Origin: CAVRAZ01 sp963719135 | Lineage (GTDB): Bacteria > Pseudomonadota > Gammaproteobacteria > DSM-19610 | NCBI GenBank assembly: GCA_963719135.1 | Contig: CAVRAZ010000006.1 | Location: 434,001 to 498,000 of the forward strand | DNA: 64,000 nucleotides | Direction: 5' to 3' | Made by a program: the position numbers and the translations under genes | Notes under the pieces: generated by a model | The model's input: only the letters and a program-made list of their open reading frames with translations | What the model was told of the DNA's origin: nothing | Database searches by the model: none | In this document: piece by piece, positions 24,729 to 34,284 of the stretch | Numbering within the stretch: the stretch's first letter is position 1 | How the letters are laid out: each line of letters starts with the position of its first letter

Positions 24729-25634
24729 GGAAGGTCGTGATACCCTGATTTCGGTCGGGCACGACGGATTCGGCGTGCTGCGCGGTTTGAAATGAAACGT
24801 GCCGGACTGACATCGAGTGCGTCAAGGGGACACGAAGGTGCGCGCGCGTCAAGCGCGGCCAGGGCGACGCGCTCGGGGCGCTTCCCGGCGGTCATCCAGG
24901 CTGGACTGCTGTAATTCCGGTTGGGGGTCGCTCTTCTCCGTTTAGTGGCTGATTATCTAACCAGCGGCTAAACGTCTAGGGTCGAAAGCAGTCCTTCCGG
25001 TCCAGGCTGGTTCAGTAGCAAGCTAACCATCACGCAGGATCGCCGCTGGACCGCCCTGCAATACCCGCAGACCGTCAGCGGTCAGTCTCCGCAGACGCTG
25101 GGTCACCCGCGACGTTTCGATCGTAGTGATCACTGGTTTGATCGCCGAAGGTTTGAGCAGGCCGGCATTCTACCAGTCGGACACCAGCGCTTCGCCAAGG
25201 ATCTCGGTGCACCCGAGCGGGGAGGTCATGGCGATGATGATGACATCCGGTCGAGCCTCGTCGCAGGCCGATGAACTGACCACTACCGCCGGGCGGACCG
25301 GGCTGAAGTCGTATCACAGGCCGCCGCGCCCGGACCCCCAAAAAGGGGTCGGTGACAAATGAGAATCAATTGTCACCGACCCCTTTTCGCAAGCTGTTCA
25401 TGCATCAGGGTGAAGCTCGCCCCTGCGCGCGGCCGGCGGTCAGGTAACGGCCGCAGACGCGAGCGGAAAACCACAACACGCGCCGCGCCGGTTTGCTTGC
25501 CCTGGTCCTTTCCGGCCTGAAACCGGGCAAGCACGCCATCAGCCACCCGCACGACCGCATCGGCGACGGCGTGCGGGTCAGCCCGCGTTGCGCCGGAAAT
25601 GGCGGCGGCACGATTTGCGTGTACTATCCCCGGC
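24729..25634. other. 900-bp intergenic region with a REP hairpin
   Basis: No gene is supported here. The notable item is the REP palindrome at 25340-25387. The remaining frames are low-quality and overlap on both strands. Confidence 0.4.
25340..25387. repeat. REP palindrome of the RAYT-2 type
   Basis: Arms AAAAGGGGTCGGTGACA and its reverse complement surround a 13-base spacer (AATGAGAATCAAT). The arms are identical to the ends of the transposase unit at 43453-44285, so this looks like a dispersed product of that transposase. Confidence 0.85.
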
Positions 25635-27836
25635 ATGCAGCACAGCGCAAGGCATCCGGTTCAGGTGACGAAGCTCATCGCCAGCGGTCTCGGTGAGCCT
25701 GAGCGGGAATACGTGCTGGCGCCCGGCACCACCCGCATCGGGCGCAATCCGAAGAGCGATATCACGCTGGCGGACACCCAGGTGAGCTGGGCGCATGCGG
25801 CGATCACCTGTGCGCAGGACGGGTGCCTGATCGAGGATCTGGGCAGCACCAACGGAACCTTCGTCGGGCGCCGGAGAATCGAGCGCGCGCTGTTGCAGGA
25901 CGGCGATTCCATCCGCATCGGACCCTATGATCTGCGCGTGCGGATGCCTCCGAACGGGCTTTCCGCGGAAACGGCCAGTGAGTATACGCTGTTCAGCGCC
26001 GGGCCCGGACACGTGCACCAGATCGACGGCGTGAAGGATCCCTACGCCACCCAGTTGTCGGCCAAGCTCAAACACAACCTGTTTCGAACGGGGCGCACGT
26101 CCGGCGCCGCCAGGTCGAAGCCTCCGCCACCGCCCCCTGCGAACGCGATAGCGAAGCGGCTGCCGGTTCTCGCCTGGGGGCCAAGCTACGAGAAAACGCT
26201 GCTGGCAAAGGATGTCGTCGCCGGTGTCAGCATCGCCGCCCTGCTCATTCCGCAGGGCATGGCCTATGCACTGCTTGCCGGCATTCCGCCGGTGATGGGC
26301 TTGTACGCTTCGATGCTGCCCATGTTCGTCTATGCGTTGTCGGGCACGGGAAGACAGACATCGGTGGGGCCGGTCGCGCTCGATTCCATCATGGTCGCAA
26401 TCGGCGTCGGCGCGCTGGCCCATGCGGGGACGGAGGACTACACAGCGCTGGTGATCCTGCTGGCGGGTCTCATCGGCACGATCCAGATCGTCATGGGGCT
26501 GTTGCGTCTTGGGTTCCTGGTCAACTTTCTTTCCTATCCCGTGCTCAGCGGGTTCATGGCGGCCGCGGCCGTTATCACCGCCGTCAGCCAATTGAAACAT
26601 TTGTTCGGCATCCGCATCCCCCCGGATCATGCCGGCACTCCGTTGTTGCTGGCACTGGCCGCGCGCCTGCCGGAAGCCAATCTGCCCACAGCGGCCATCG
26701 GCGTCGCGGGCATCCTGCTGCTGGTGGGCCTTAAACGCTGGCTGCCCCGGGTCCCGGGTCCGTTCAGCGTGCTGGTCGCTTTCACGCTGATAGCGGGCGC
26801 GCTCGGACTGGAGCGCTACGGCGTCAGCACCGTCGGGTCTGTCCTCGCGGGGCTTCCCGCGTTGCGCTGGCCGGACATCCACTGGGACGACGTCACCCGC
26901 TTGCTGCCGCTCGCCTTGAGCATGGCCCTGATCGGATTTTCGCAGACCATTTCCGTCGGCAAGTCGCTGGGCAACAAATACGGCTACGACGTCGACGCGA
27001 ACCAGGAATTGACCGCCCTCGGTCTGTCGAATGTAAGCGCCTGCCTGACCCAGGGCTGCCCGGTGTCAGGCGGACTGTCGCGTTCGGCGGTGAACGCCGA
27101 CGCAGGCGCGCGGACGCCGGTCTCCGCCATGGTCACGGCTGTCCTGGTGACGGTGGCGGTGCTGTATCTGACGCCGCTGGTGGAACACCTGCCCCATGCG
27201 GCACTGTCCGCCATCATTCTGGTCTCCGCGATCGGGCTGATCGACGTCAGGGAAATGCGCTACCTGTTCAGGATCAAGAAGACGGAAGGACTGCTGCTCG
27301 TTTTCACTTTCCTGGCCACGCTGACGGTGGGCGCCGTTGCGGGATTGCTGCTCGGCATCATTGCGTCCATCCTGTTGTTCATTTCCCTGAATACGCGGCC
27401 CAACACGGCGGTGCTGGGCCGCTTGCCGGGTACCAACATCTTCCGCAACATCGACAGCTTCCACGAAGCGGAGACCGTGCCCGGTCTGTTGATCCTGCGC
27501 ATCGACGCCTCGCTCTATTTCGCGAACACCGAATTCCTGAAAAGCAAGGTGCGGGACCTGCTCGCCGGCGACGACGGCAGCCTTCGCGCCATCGTCCTGG
27601 ACGCCAGCGCGGTGAACGACCTCGACTCGTCGGCAACCACCGCGCTGCACCAGATCACCGGCGACCTGAAGAAACACGGCATCGCGTTCTTCATCGCCGG
27701 CGTGAAAGGTCCGGTGCGCGAAGTGATGATCCGTTCCGGGCTCTACGATCTGTTGGGTGGGGATCACTTCTTCTTCACCATCGACGCCGCCGTCAAACGG
27801 TTCCAGATGGCGCGAAAATCAGGGGCGGAACAATGA
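25635..27836 (+). CDS. SulP-family anion transporter with an N-terminal FHA domain
   Basis: A 733-residue fusion. Residues about 30-95 are a forkhead-associated domain: TTRIGRNPKSDITL, VSWAHAAI, then DLGSTNGTFVGRR, which retains the Gly-Arg, Ser, His and Asn-Gly phosphothreonine-binding pattern. After a proline-rich linker (PPPPPP near 170) comes a SulP membrane domain from about residue 145 to 545 (GVSIAALLIPQGMAYALLAG, GLYASMLPMFVYA, TSVGPVALDS). A C-terminal STAS domain follows. SulP proteins move sulfate, bicarbonate or other anions. An FHA fusion suggests control by a Ser/Thr kinase. The upstream ATG at 25599 would add 12 residues; neither start has a good ribosome binding site. Confidence 0.88.
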   Translation: MQHSARHPVQVTKLIASGLGEPEREYVLAPGTTRIGRNPKSDITLADTQVSWAHAAITCAQDGCLIEDLGSTNGTFVGRRRIERALLQDGDSIRIGPYDLRVRMPPNGLSAETASEYTLFSAGPGHVHQIDGVKDPYATQLSAKLKHNLFRTGRTSGAARSKPPPPPPANAIAKRLPVLAWGPSYEKTLLAKDVVAGVSIAALLIPQGMAYALLAGIPPVMGLYASMLPMFVYALSGTGRQTSVGPVALDSIMVAIGVGALAHAGTEDYTALVILLAGLIGTIQIVMGLLRLGFLVNFLSYPVLSGFMAAAAVITAVSQLKHLFGIRIPPDHAGTPLLLALAARLPEANLPTAAIGVAGILLLVGLKRWLPRVPGPFSVLVAFTLIAGALGLERYGVSTVGSVLAGLPALRWPDIHWDDVTRLLPLALSMALIGFSQTISVGKSLGNKYGYDVDANQELTALGLSNVSACLTQGCPVSGGLSRSAVNADAGARTPVSAMVTAVLVTVAVLYLTPLVEHLPHAALSAIILVSAIGLIDVREMRYLFRIKKTEGLLLVFTFLATLTVGAVAGLLLGIIASILLFISLNTRPNTAVLGRLPGTNIFRNIDSFHEAETVPGLLILRIDASLYFANTEFLKSKVRDLLAGDDGSLRAIVLDASAVNDLDSSATTALHQITGDLKKHGIAFFIAGVKGPVREVMIRSGLYDLLGGDHFFFTIDAAVKRFQMARKSGAEQ

Positions 27837-28116
27837 TTGCGCCAAGGTTCTCAGCAAGGCTGCATTGGAAGCACCGGTGCACAGCGCGTAGCCGGGCATT
27901 ACCTCGCCTGGGAGACTTGGGTCTTGCCGGCGGATAGCCGGTGTGCCGGGGCGGTCTTTTCCGGCCTGGATTGCCGCGCGTATCTGCTCGTCGTGGCCTG
28001 TAGTTTGGAATCACCTCGCAACCCATGCGTGGACTGAGGGGACAGTGCGCACATGCTGCTGAACGCGTTCGGGTTCAGCCATCAACCACGCAATCACAGG
28101 GTCTCCGATTTCCAAC

Positions 28117-28872
28117 CTATTCCTTCGTTACCTTTGCCTTCTCGATGATTGCCGGATAACTGTAGCCTGCGCCGAAGTCTTTGTTGACCGACAGCACCCC
28201 TTCGACCAGGACCTGATCACCTTTGGCGACGGTGTCGTTGGTGGTCACAGTGAGATCGCCCCCGGTGCCATCCTGGATATGCATCCAGTTGCTTCCCATG
28301 ATGTCAGGCACGAATTTCACCACGCGGCCGCGCACTTTCAGATTCTGGCCGCTCAAGGTGGCGCTTTGCGCCAGGATTTCCTCGACGGTGTAGCCGCCTT
28401 CGGCCTTCGGAACCCGGTCGACGTGGGCGTCAGCGACCAGGGTCCTGCTGTTGCCGCCGGTGTCAGACACTGGGTTGCCTGCCTTTGGCGTCGGGCCTTC
28501 CGGGTAAATGCCGTCGACGAAGTAGATCCGGTCGAAGCTGCGATTGAGCGTCTTGCTGAAGAAATCGGTTATCACCATGCCGCGGGGCACGCTGACCCGT
28601 TCACCGACTTTGACGTCCGTTTCGGTCGCAGCGACCCATAGCTTGTCACTCCCTGTATCGAGCAGAACGTAGGTGTATCCTCCCGAGTTCATGGTTTCGA
28701 CAATTGCGCCATTCCATACGTCGGCACTGCTGTTGCCTGTGACTGCATTGCCCGTTGCAGTGCTGGCCGCCGGGGAGTTGCCGTCGATCGCGGCAGTGTC
28801 GTCCGCGCCCCAGGCGGCGGATGTTGCCAAAACCACGACCAGCACGGTGGGAACGAAATCAGTCTTCTTCAC
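28117..28872 (-). CDS. exported OB-fold protein
   Basis: A 251-residue secreted protein. The start is GTG at 28872, set by AAGGAGAG just upstream and by a typical signal peptide (KKTDFVPTVLVVVLA, cleavage near AAWGA). After a low-complexity Ser/Thr/Ala linker, two OB-like modules follow. The first contains WNGAIVETMNSGGYTYVLLD and KLWVAATETDVKVGERVSV. The second contains LSGQNLKVRGRVVKF and WMHIQDGTGGDLTVTTND. Such paired OB proteins (GW-like/NrfJ-like) are found in envelopes, sometimes with cytochromes. Its exact role is unknown. Confidence 0.75.
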   Translation of the reverse strand: MKKTDFVPTVLVVVLATSAAWGADDTAAIDGNSPAASTATGNAVTGNSSADVWNGAIVETMNSGGYTYVLLDTGSDKLWVAATETDVKVGERVSVPRGMVITDFFSKTLNRSFDRIYFVDGIYPEGPTPKAGNPVSDTGGNSRTLVADAHVDRVPKAEGGYTVEEILAQSATLSGQNLKVRGRVVKFVPDIMGSNWMHIQDGTGGDLTVTTNDTVAKGDQVLVEGVLSVNKDFGAGYSYPAIIEKAKVTKE

Positions 28873-29145
28873 GGGGGCTCTCCTTCGAGTGGGAAACAAG
28901 GAAATCATCAATCTGGCCTGACCCCCCGTCGCTCCAAATCCGGACCTAATCACCGCAAGGGCAGGTTCAGGGGAGTCTACCCCAGAGACGCCACGGCTAA
29001 AATCGGTATCTTGACCAAAGCCAGCGAAGAAGCCCGGGTTTTCCTATAGGCGCTGTGGATCCGGCGAACAGCCGGGGCGATGACAGCCATACGCCAAGCG
29101 ACCCTGCGCCTAATCAAAGGCCTACCAGCGAAAGTCCTTGATCGG

Positions 29146-29446
29146 CAAGTGTGTCGTGACGCTCAGGATGCGAAACGGGACATCCAAGTCACCGTTTCGC
29201 CCTCGCTTGTCACGACAGCCTATTGTGCCCCGGCCGCCCTGCGTCCGTGCCGCTTCGCCACACCGTCGCACGCTCGGCGCTGGCTACGCAGCACTCCCGC
29301 AAATGGCTTGACGGCGTGTCGGATGCGCTTGCATACGCCCTCCGCCGGCTTGGGACCTCTCGGCCCCGCGCCACTACGGCCATACGCCCGCGCCTACGCC
29401 TACCGCGGACTACGCGCCTTCGCTTCGCTCTCCATGGCGCGCAGCG
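29146..29446 (+). repeat. 301-bp direct repeat, copy 2
   Basis: Second copy of the repeat at 22551-22851, same orientation. Together the copies flank 6.3 kb that contains the DUF3558-like gene, the FHA-SulP transporter and the OB-fold protein. Confidence 0.88.
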
Positions 29447-29737
29447 GCTGTATTCGACCTGGGTCGATAGCCGGAACCTGCGATCACTGATAGGGTCCAT
29501 CGACGAATAACACAGCCTGACTGCCAGGTCGTTCAGCGTGTTTGGAACTGCTCAATCGGCCGAACGGACGGAAACCGGCCAGAACACGACGTTCGTAGCC
29601 TGCAGGCCGATGAAGTGCTCCGGGACATGGGGGCCCCTCAACCAGGGCTGCTCTCTATTCGACTTTTTGTCTCTCCCAAGTGTTCAAGCGCGGTCCCGCA
29701 TCAGGCAAGCGAAACTTCATCCCCGATTTGCTTCCGG

Positions 29738-30188
29738 CTAATTTACGTCCGCAGGGCAGGTGGCGCCAATCCGCTTCGCCTTTGCCGAGTAATCTCCGTT
29801 CATTGGGCCGCTCGGGCCACTTATGGCAAGTTGCCCCTTCGCTTCAACGTGTTCGGCGTCAAGGGCCTCCAGTCGCAGGTTGAAATCGTACTTCGTGCCA
29901 GCGCCTTCCGGCCTGCAGGTCCCGCGCGCCTCCATCTTGCTTCCGGTCGAACTCAGAACCGTCGAAGTACATTTCTCCTCCGGGTCAGTGAATGGGTATT
30001 TGTTCAAATCTTCCTTCTCGACACAGGTTTGGTACGTGCTCGTATTGGGCGCTGGAAGCACGCTTATCTTGGTGCGTCAAGGTTACCTGCCAAAGACCTG
30101 TCCTGACGTTTAGGGGTTGGATTGTATTGCCCGCCAGGATTACCGTTGGCGACAAGAGAACTGCGCCGATCAAAATCAGTTTCTTCAT
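29738..30188 (-). pseudogene. DUF3617-like exported protein gene with a frameshift
   Basis: ATG at 30188, preceded by GAGGAGAGC, opens a signal peptide (KKLILIGAVLLSPTVILAG) and LNVRTGLWQVTLTHQ, the typical DUF3617 start. The frame is then lost at about 30065, and the homologous continuation (APNTSTYQTCVEKEDLNKYP, then EARGTC) lies in another frame to a stop at 29738. One base inserted or deleted would restore a normal-length protein of about 150 residues. This is either a recent mutation or a sequencing error. Confidence 0.7.
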
Positions 30189-30510
30189 TTCGCTCTCCTC
30201 GCTTTCTCCGATCCGAATCACCGACTTGTTGGAAACCCTGCTGCATCCGCGCCTTTGTACCGATTCGACACCGAACTCGCGGAACGGTTACCCGTTGCAC
30301 TCACATTGCTAAAGACGTCCCGCAGCAATGGTCAGACATCAGAAAGAGCGGCGTCACATCTCCCCTGCCGCGGAATCCGGCCTCTTCCGAAAAAACTCGC
30401 TCTTGATGATTATCATTGCGTGCATTTTCAGATACCTCTATCCTTGGCCGGTTTGTTGCAGTGAAGCATTAGCTCTAACCAAGCCCGCCAAGTGTAAAGG
30501 AGGACAGATC

Positions 30511-31245
30511 TTGAAATCATACCTGCTTCCCGTGCTATTCAGCTTTGTGATCACTTTCGCGTCACCCGGCGCGAAAGCCGTCATCATCGTCAACAACGAC
30601 GAGTGGACCCTATCCGATACAGGGTTTGCCAACGTTCCCGTGGATACCAGCCTGTTTGCGACGAACCTTGCGAACTTCTTCGCTGGGGGAGGAACAGGAA
30701 CATTTCACGCTTACACCAGCAACTTCGGATTTACGGGATCCAGCCTGGCCAGCACTTTGAGTGGGGCGGGCTATACCTATACGACAGGGACCGGCTTTGC
30801 ATTTACGCCGGCGAACATATCGGGTTTCGACGCTGTCTTTCTAGGCGGTTATTATTTGAATGCTGGCGAGATCGCCACATTGATCGATTACGTCAATTCG
30901 GGTGGTAACGTCTACCTAGCGGGCGGTACCGGCATAGGGGGAGCCGCCGCGGAAGCAGCGGCATGGAATCCGTTCTTGAATGCTTTCGGTCTAACGTTCG
31001 GCAGCAGTTATAACGGAATCGTTGGAAATGTCGACGTTACCGCCGCAACGCACCCCATCTTCAACGGTGTCTCGATGCTTTACCAGAACAACGGTAATTC
31101 CCTATCCGGGCCCGGCATTGAAGTATCTTCCAACGGACAAGGCTTATATGCTGTCGTGTCCGCCGTCCCCGTACCTGCCGCGTTCTGGTTGTTTGGTTCC
31201 GGTCTGCTGGGCATGGCAACCATTTGGAGGCGTGAGAATACCTAG
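30511..31245 (+). CDS. VPLPA-CTERM-type exported protein
   Basis: A 244-residue surface or exopolysaccharide-associated protein. TTG at 30511 is the start because AAAGGAGGA ends six bases upstream and the signal peptide (SYLLPVLFSFVITFASPGAKA) begins there. The C-terminus VPVPAAFWLFGSGLLGMA then RRE is a PEP-CTERM variant (VPLPA-CTERM) sorting signal, which needs an exosortase not present here. The middle (GFDAVFLGGYYLNAGEIATL then YVNSGGNVYLAGG) resembles a ThuA/glutamine-amidotransferase-like fold. Substrate and function unknown. Confidence 0.82.
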   Translation: MKSYLLPVLFSFVITFASPGAKAVIIVNNDEWTLSDTGFANVPVDTSLFATNLANFFAGGGTGTFHAYTSNFGFTGSSLASTLSGAGYTYTTGTGFAFTPANISGFDAVFLGGYYLNAGEIATLIDYVNSGGNVYLAGGTGIGGAAAEAAAWNPFLNAFGLTFGSSYNGIVGNVDVTAATHPIFNGVSMLYQNNGNSLSGPGIEVSSNGQGLYAVVSAVPVPAAFWLFGSGLLGMATIWRRENT

Positions 31246-31296
31246 GCGCCCTTAATTAACGTGGTGGCCAAGACACCAATAACAGCGGCTTAGTGT

Positions 31297-31439
31297 AAAT
31301 GGCACTTACTTTAGCCCAGAACTGCCGTCATCCCGGCGAAGGCCGGGATCCAGAATCTACAATAGTGGTAGTTTTCCTGGATTCCGGCCTTCGCCGGAAT
31401 GACGAAACCGCTGAATTCAGAGTTAAGTAAGCGCCATTT
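31297..31439. mobile_element. MITE-like element, copy 2
   Basis: About 143 bp with AAATGGCACTTACTTTAGCCC-like left end (cut here to the first bases AAATGGCACTTAC) and AGTTAAGTAAGCGCCATTT right end, enclosing the CCGGCGAAGGCCGG palindrome. Short complementary sequences lie just outside (CCAATAACAGCG and CGCTGTTATTTGG). It is a longer relative of the copy at 19208. The 300 bases from here to 31739 hold nothing else recognised. Confidence 0.7.
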
Positions 31440-31738
31440 GGCTCAGTGTCGCTGTTATTTGGTTGAGACTATTTCTTTCCCTCACAGCTGATAACAGCCG
31501 GATGGGAGCTTGGGCCCGTCTTCCCAGCTCCATGCACCGGGGGTTGATCGGAATGTGATGATCTTGTTCGCTGTGCGCCTAACCGTGCAAGAGATTGCCG
31601 ATAGCAATAGTATCCTGATTTTCAATTTAGTACGTTCATGATATTTCTATCAGTACTCTAAACGTCCGGTTTGGGTCGTGTGTAACCACCACAACCCTTC
31701 GCGGGCATACGGTGTGGGCCGGCTCGCGATGGCGGCGG

Positions 31739-32833
31739 TCAGGGCCTGCGCGCCGCCAGTCCGAGCATGGCGGCCATGATGTTCTTCTGGATTTCCGAGC
31801 TGCCCGACAGCAGCCGGCCGGCCATCGCATCCTGCACCAGTGCCGGCAGTTCGCCTTCCAGGCCGGCGGCGCCGAGGATGTGCGCGGCGTCGAGGCTCGA
31901 CTGCAGGAAGGCTTCGCTGGCGTACAGCTTGGTCGCGGCGCTCTCGAGCGTGATGCGCCGGCCGTTGTCCAGCCGCTCGGCGCAGCAGCGGATCCACAGC
32001 CGCGCGGTGTCCAGGCGCAGCTTCATGTCCGCGATGCGGTGGGCGACGGCCTGGACTTCGCCCAGATGACCCGCGCCCGAGCGGCGGCGGCGCACGTAAT
32101 CGATCACGGTCTGCAACTGCCAGTCCATGACACCGGCGACGCCGGCGAAGATCATGGCGCGCTCGCGTTCCAGCGCCAACTGGATCAGGGTGCCGCCCGC
32201 GCCCGCCGCGCCCAGCAGCCGATCGCGCGGCAGCCGGCAATCGGACAGAACCAGGTCACCCATGCCCGCCGTGGCGCAGCCTTTCACCCGGGGACCGGCG
32301 CGGAATTCCACGCCGGGATCGTCCGGCGTGACCAGGAACGCCGAAACCGCCGGTTTGACCGGACCGCTGGCATACACCACCATCAGGCCGGCCAGCGGTG
32401 TGTTGGTGATATAGCGTTTGTGGCCATTGAGCACGAAACCGCCGTCGACGGCGATCGCGCCGGCGAGCAGCGCATGCGTGTCGGAACCCGCCTGCGGTTC
32501 GGTAATGGCGTGGCCGCCGATCAGCGTGCCGTCGAGCAGCGGCGGCAGCCAGCGGGCCTGCTGTGGCGCGGTGCCGAAACGCAGCAGCGGAAACAGCGCC
32601 CCCCAGAGGTGGGCGTTGATGGCGAGCAGCAGACCGGGGTCGCGCGCGTCGGCGCCGAGTTGCTCGTGGACCTCGACCAGCGTACGGAACGAGGTGCCGA
32701 GACCGCCGGACTTTTCCGGTACGGCGTGCCGCAGCACACCCGCGGCAGCGCAGGCGGCGAAGCGTTCGCGCGCCTGTGCGAGACCGGTGTCCGGCGCGGG
32801 GCCCAGGTGCGGCGGTTCCGGCCGGGTCGTCAT
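31739..32833 (-). CDS. acyl-CoA dehydrogenase-like flavoprotein of the carrier-protein cassette
   Basis: A 364-residue acyl-CoA dehydrogenase fold protein with the FAD-binding TEPQAGSD motif (residues 111-118) and the C-terminal helical domain. The usual medium-chain catalytic Glu position holds Ser343 (LLSGSSE). Instead, Glu222 in LALERERAM aligns with the isovaleryl-CoA dehydrogenase base. That arrangement is known for prolyl-carrier-protein dehydrogenases such as PltE/RedW, which oxidise prolyl-S-PCP to pyrrolyl-S-PCP. Its ATG at 32833 overlaps the stop of the adenylation gene, which supports a carrier-bound substrate. The exact substrate is inference. Confidence 0.82.
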   Translation of the reverse strand: MTTRPEPPHLGPAPDTGLAQARERFAACAAAGVLRHAVPEKSGGLGTSFRTLVEVHEQLGADARDPGLLLAINAHLWGALFPLLRFGTAPQQARWLPPLLDGTLIGGHAITEPQAGSDTHALLAGAIAVDGGFVLNGHKRYITNTPLAGLMVVYASGPVKPAVSAFLVTPDDPGVEFRAGPRVKGCATAGMGDLVLSDCRLPRDRLLGAAGAGGTLIQLALERERAMIFAGVAGVMDWQLQTVIDYVRRRRSGAGHLGEVQAVAHRIADMKLRLDTARLWIRCCAERLDNGRRITLESAATKLYASEAFLQSSLDAAHILGAAGLEGELPALVQDAMAGRLLSGSSEIQKNIMAAMLGLAARRP

Positions 32834-34284
32834 GCCAGCGCGCGCTCGATCAGGCGGGTGATCTGCCGGTAGTCTTTCTTGCCGTTGGGCAGCACCGGCA
32901 TATCCTGCACGAACAGATAGAAGAACGGCCGCATGTAAGGTGCCAGCTTGCCGCCGGCCCAGGCCTGCAGCGTCTGCCGGTCGGCGGCGCTCGCGGTGAC
33001 GGCCGCGGCAATGCGGGTGCCGCTGACGGCGTCGGGAATACCGACAACGGCCACCGCGGTCACGCCCGGCGCGTTGCCGAGCACCTGCTCGATCTCCGCC
33101 GGTTCGATCCGGTAGCCGGCGCTTTTCAGCATGCGGTCGAGCCTGCCATGGTATTCGTATTCCCCCTCGGCGTTGATCGATACCCTGTCGCCGGTATGAA
33201 ACCAGCCGTCGGCGTCCGTGTGCGGTTCCGCCTGGCCGTTGCGCCAGTAACCCGACATGAGACAGGGGCCTTTGATCAGCAACTCGTCGCGGTCCGAATC
33301 GATCCGCGCCTGCGCCTGACAGGCGGCGACGCCGGCGGGGATCGGACGGTCGGGCGACAGACGCGCGCGGTCCACCGGCCAGTACAGGCACACATTGGTT
33401 TCCGTGGGTCCGAACAGATTGTAGAACGCCGTTTGCGGAAGCAGGGCCGCCAGGCTCATCAGGCGTGAGGTCGGAAAGACTTCGCCGGCAAACAGGACTT
33501 GCCGGAGCTGCGGCAGCGCTTTTCGGTCGAGACCGCCGCGCAGCGCAACGAAGGTGAGGATCGACGGCACCGTGTACCAGGTCGTGATGGCGTTGTCCCG
33601 CAGCCAGTCGACCAGCCGGGCGGGCGACAGTTTCAGTTCGTCCGGAACGAAATCCGTAACGGCGCCCGCAGCCGGCGCGGCGAACAGATCGAACAGCGAC
33701 AGATCGAACTGCAGCGGCGCCAGGCTCGCGACCCGATCGGCGTTCGAAAGCTGGAACGTCGTCCGCGCCCACGCCGAGAACGCGGCGACCGCCCCGTGGG
33801 AAACGACCACGCCCTTGGGCGTCCCGGTCGAACCCGACGTATACAGAATCGCCGCGTTGTCGTCCGGCCGGCTGGCATGAACCGCGCGCGACGCCGCGGT
33901 TGCCGGCGGCAGCCGATCGATCGCGATCACCCGCACGCCGGCGACTGACATCCATTCCGGCACGGCATCGCCGGCAACGACCGCGCTGCAACCGGCGTCG
34001 GCGACGATATGGCGGTTTCGTTCCGGCGGATTGCCGGTATCCAACGGCACGTAACAGGCGCCAGCGGCGAGAATGCCGTGGACGGCGACCACGGCGTGCA
34101 ACCCGCGCGGCAGGAACAGAGCGACGTTGGCGCCCGGCGCAACGCCGGTCTGCCGCAGGCAGTCGGCCAGCGCCAACGCCCGCTCGTGCAGCTCGCGCGC
34201 GTTCAGCGTCTGTCCGGACTGTGCGAACATCGCCCGGTCAGGCGCGCTCCGGAATCTGTCGGCCAGTTGCTGCTGCGGCGTCAC
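32830..34284 (-). CDS. stand-alone adenylation enzyme (amino acid:carrier protein ligase-like)
   Basis: A 484-residue ANL-superfamily enzyme. The ATP motifs are clear: A3 LYTSGSTGTPKGVV, A5 NLFGPTETN, A7 GWFHTGDRV, A8 GRLDRMLKSAGYRIEPAEIE and the A10 lysine in NGKKDY. The organisation is that of a free-standing NRPS adenylation domain (DltA/PltF class), which would load an amino or aryl acid onto the carrier protein at 35590. GTG at 34284 overlaps the upstream stop in GTGA. The longer open frame upstream is a shadow of the neighbouring gene. The amino acid cannot be read reliably by eye; proline is one option given the dehydrogenase partner. Confidence 0.85.
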   Translation of the reverse strand: MTPQQQLADRFRSAPDRAMFAQSGQTLNARELHERALALADCLRQTGVAPGANVALFLPRGLHAVVAVHGILAAGACYVPLDTGNPPERNRHIVADAGCSAVVAGDAVPEWMSVAGVRVIAIDRLPPATAASRAVHASRPDDNAAILYTSGSTGTPKGVVVSHGAVAAFSAWARTTFQLSNADRVASLAPLQFDLSLFDLFAAPAAGAVTDFVPDELKLSPARLVDWLRDNAITTWYTVPSILTFVALRGGLDRKALPQLRQVLFAGEVFPTSRLMSLAALLPQTAFYNLFGPTETNVCLYWPVDRARLSPDRPIPAGVAACQAQARIDSDRDELLIKGPCLMSGYWRNGQAEPHTDADGWFHTGDRVSINAEGEYEYHGRLDRMLKSAGYRIEPAEIEQVLGNAPGVTAVAVVGIPDAVSGTRIAAAVTASAADRQTLQAWAGGKLAPYMRPFFYLFVQDMPVLPNGKKDYRQITRLIERALA

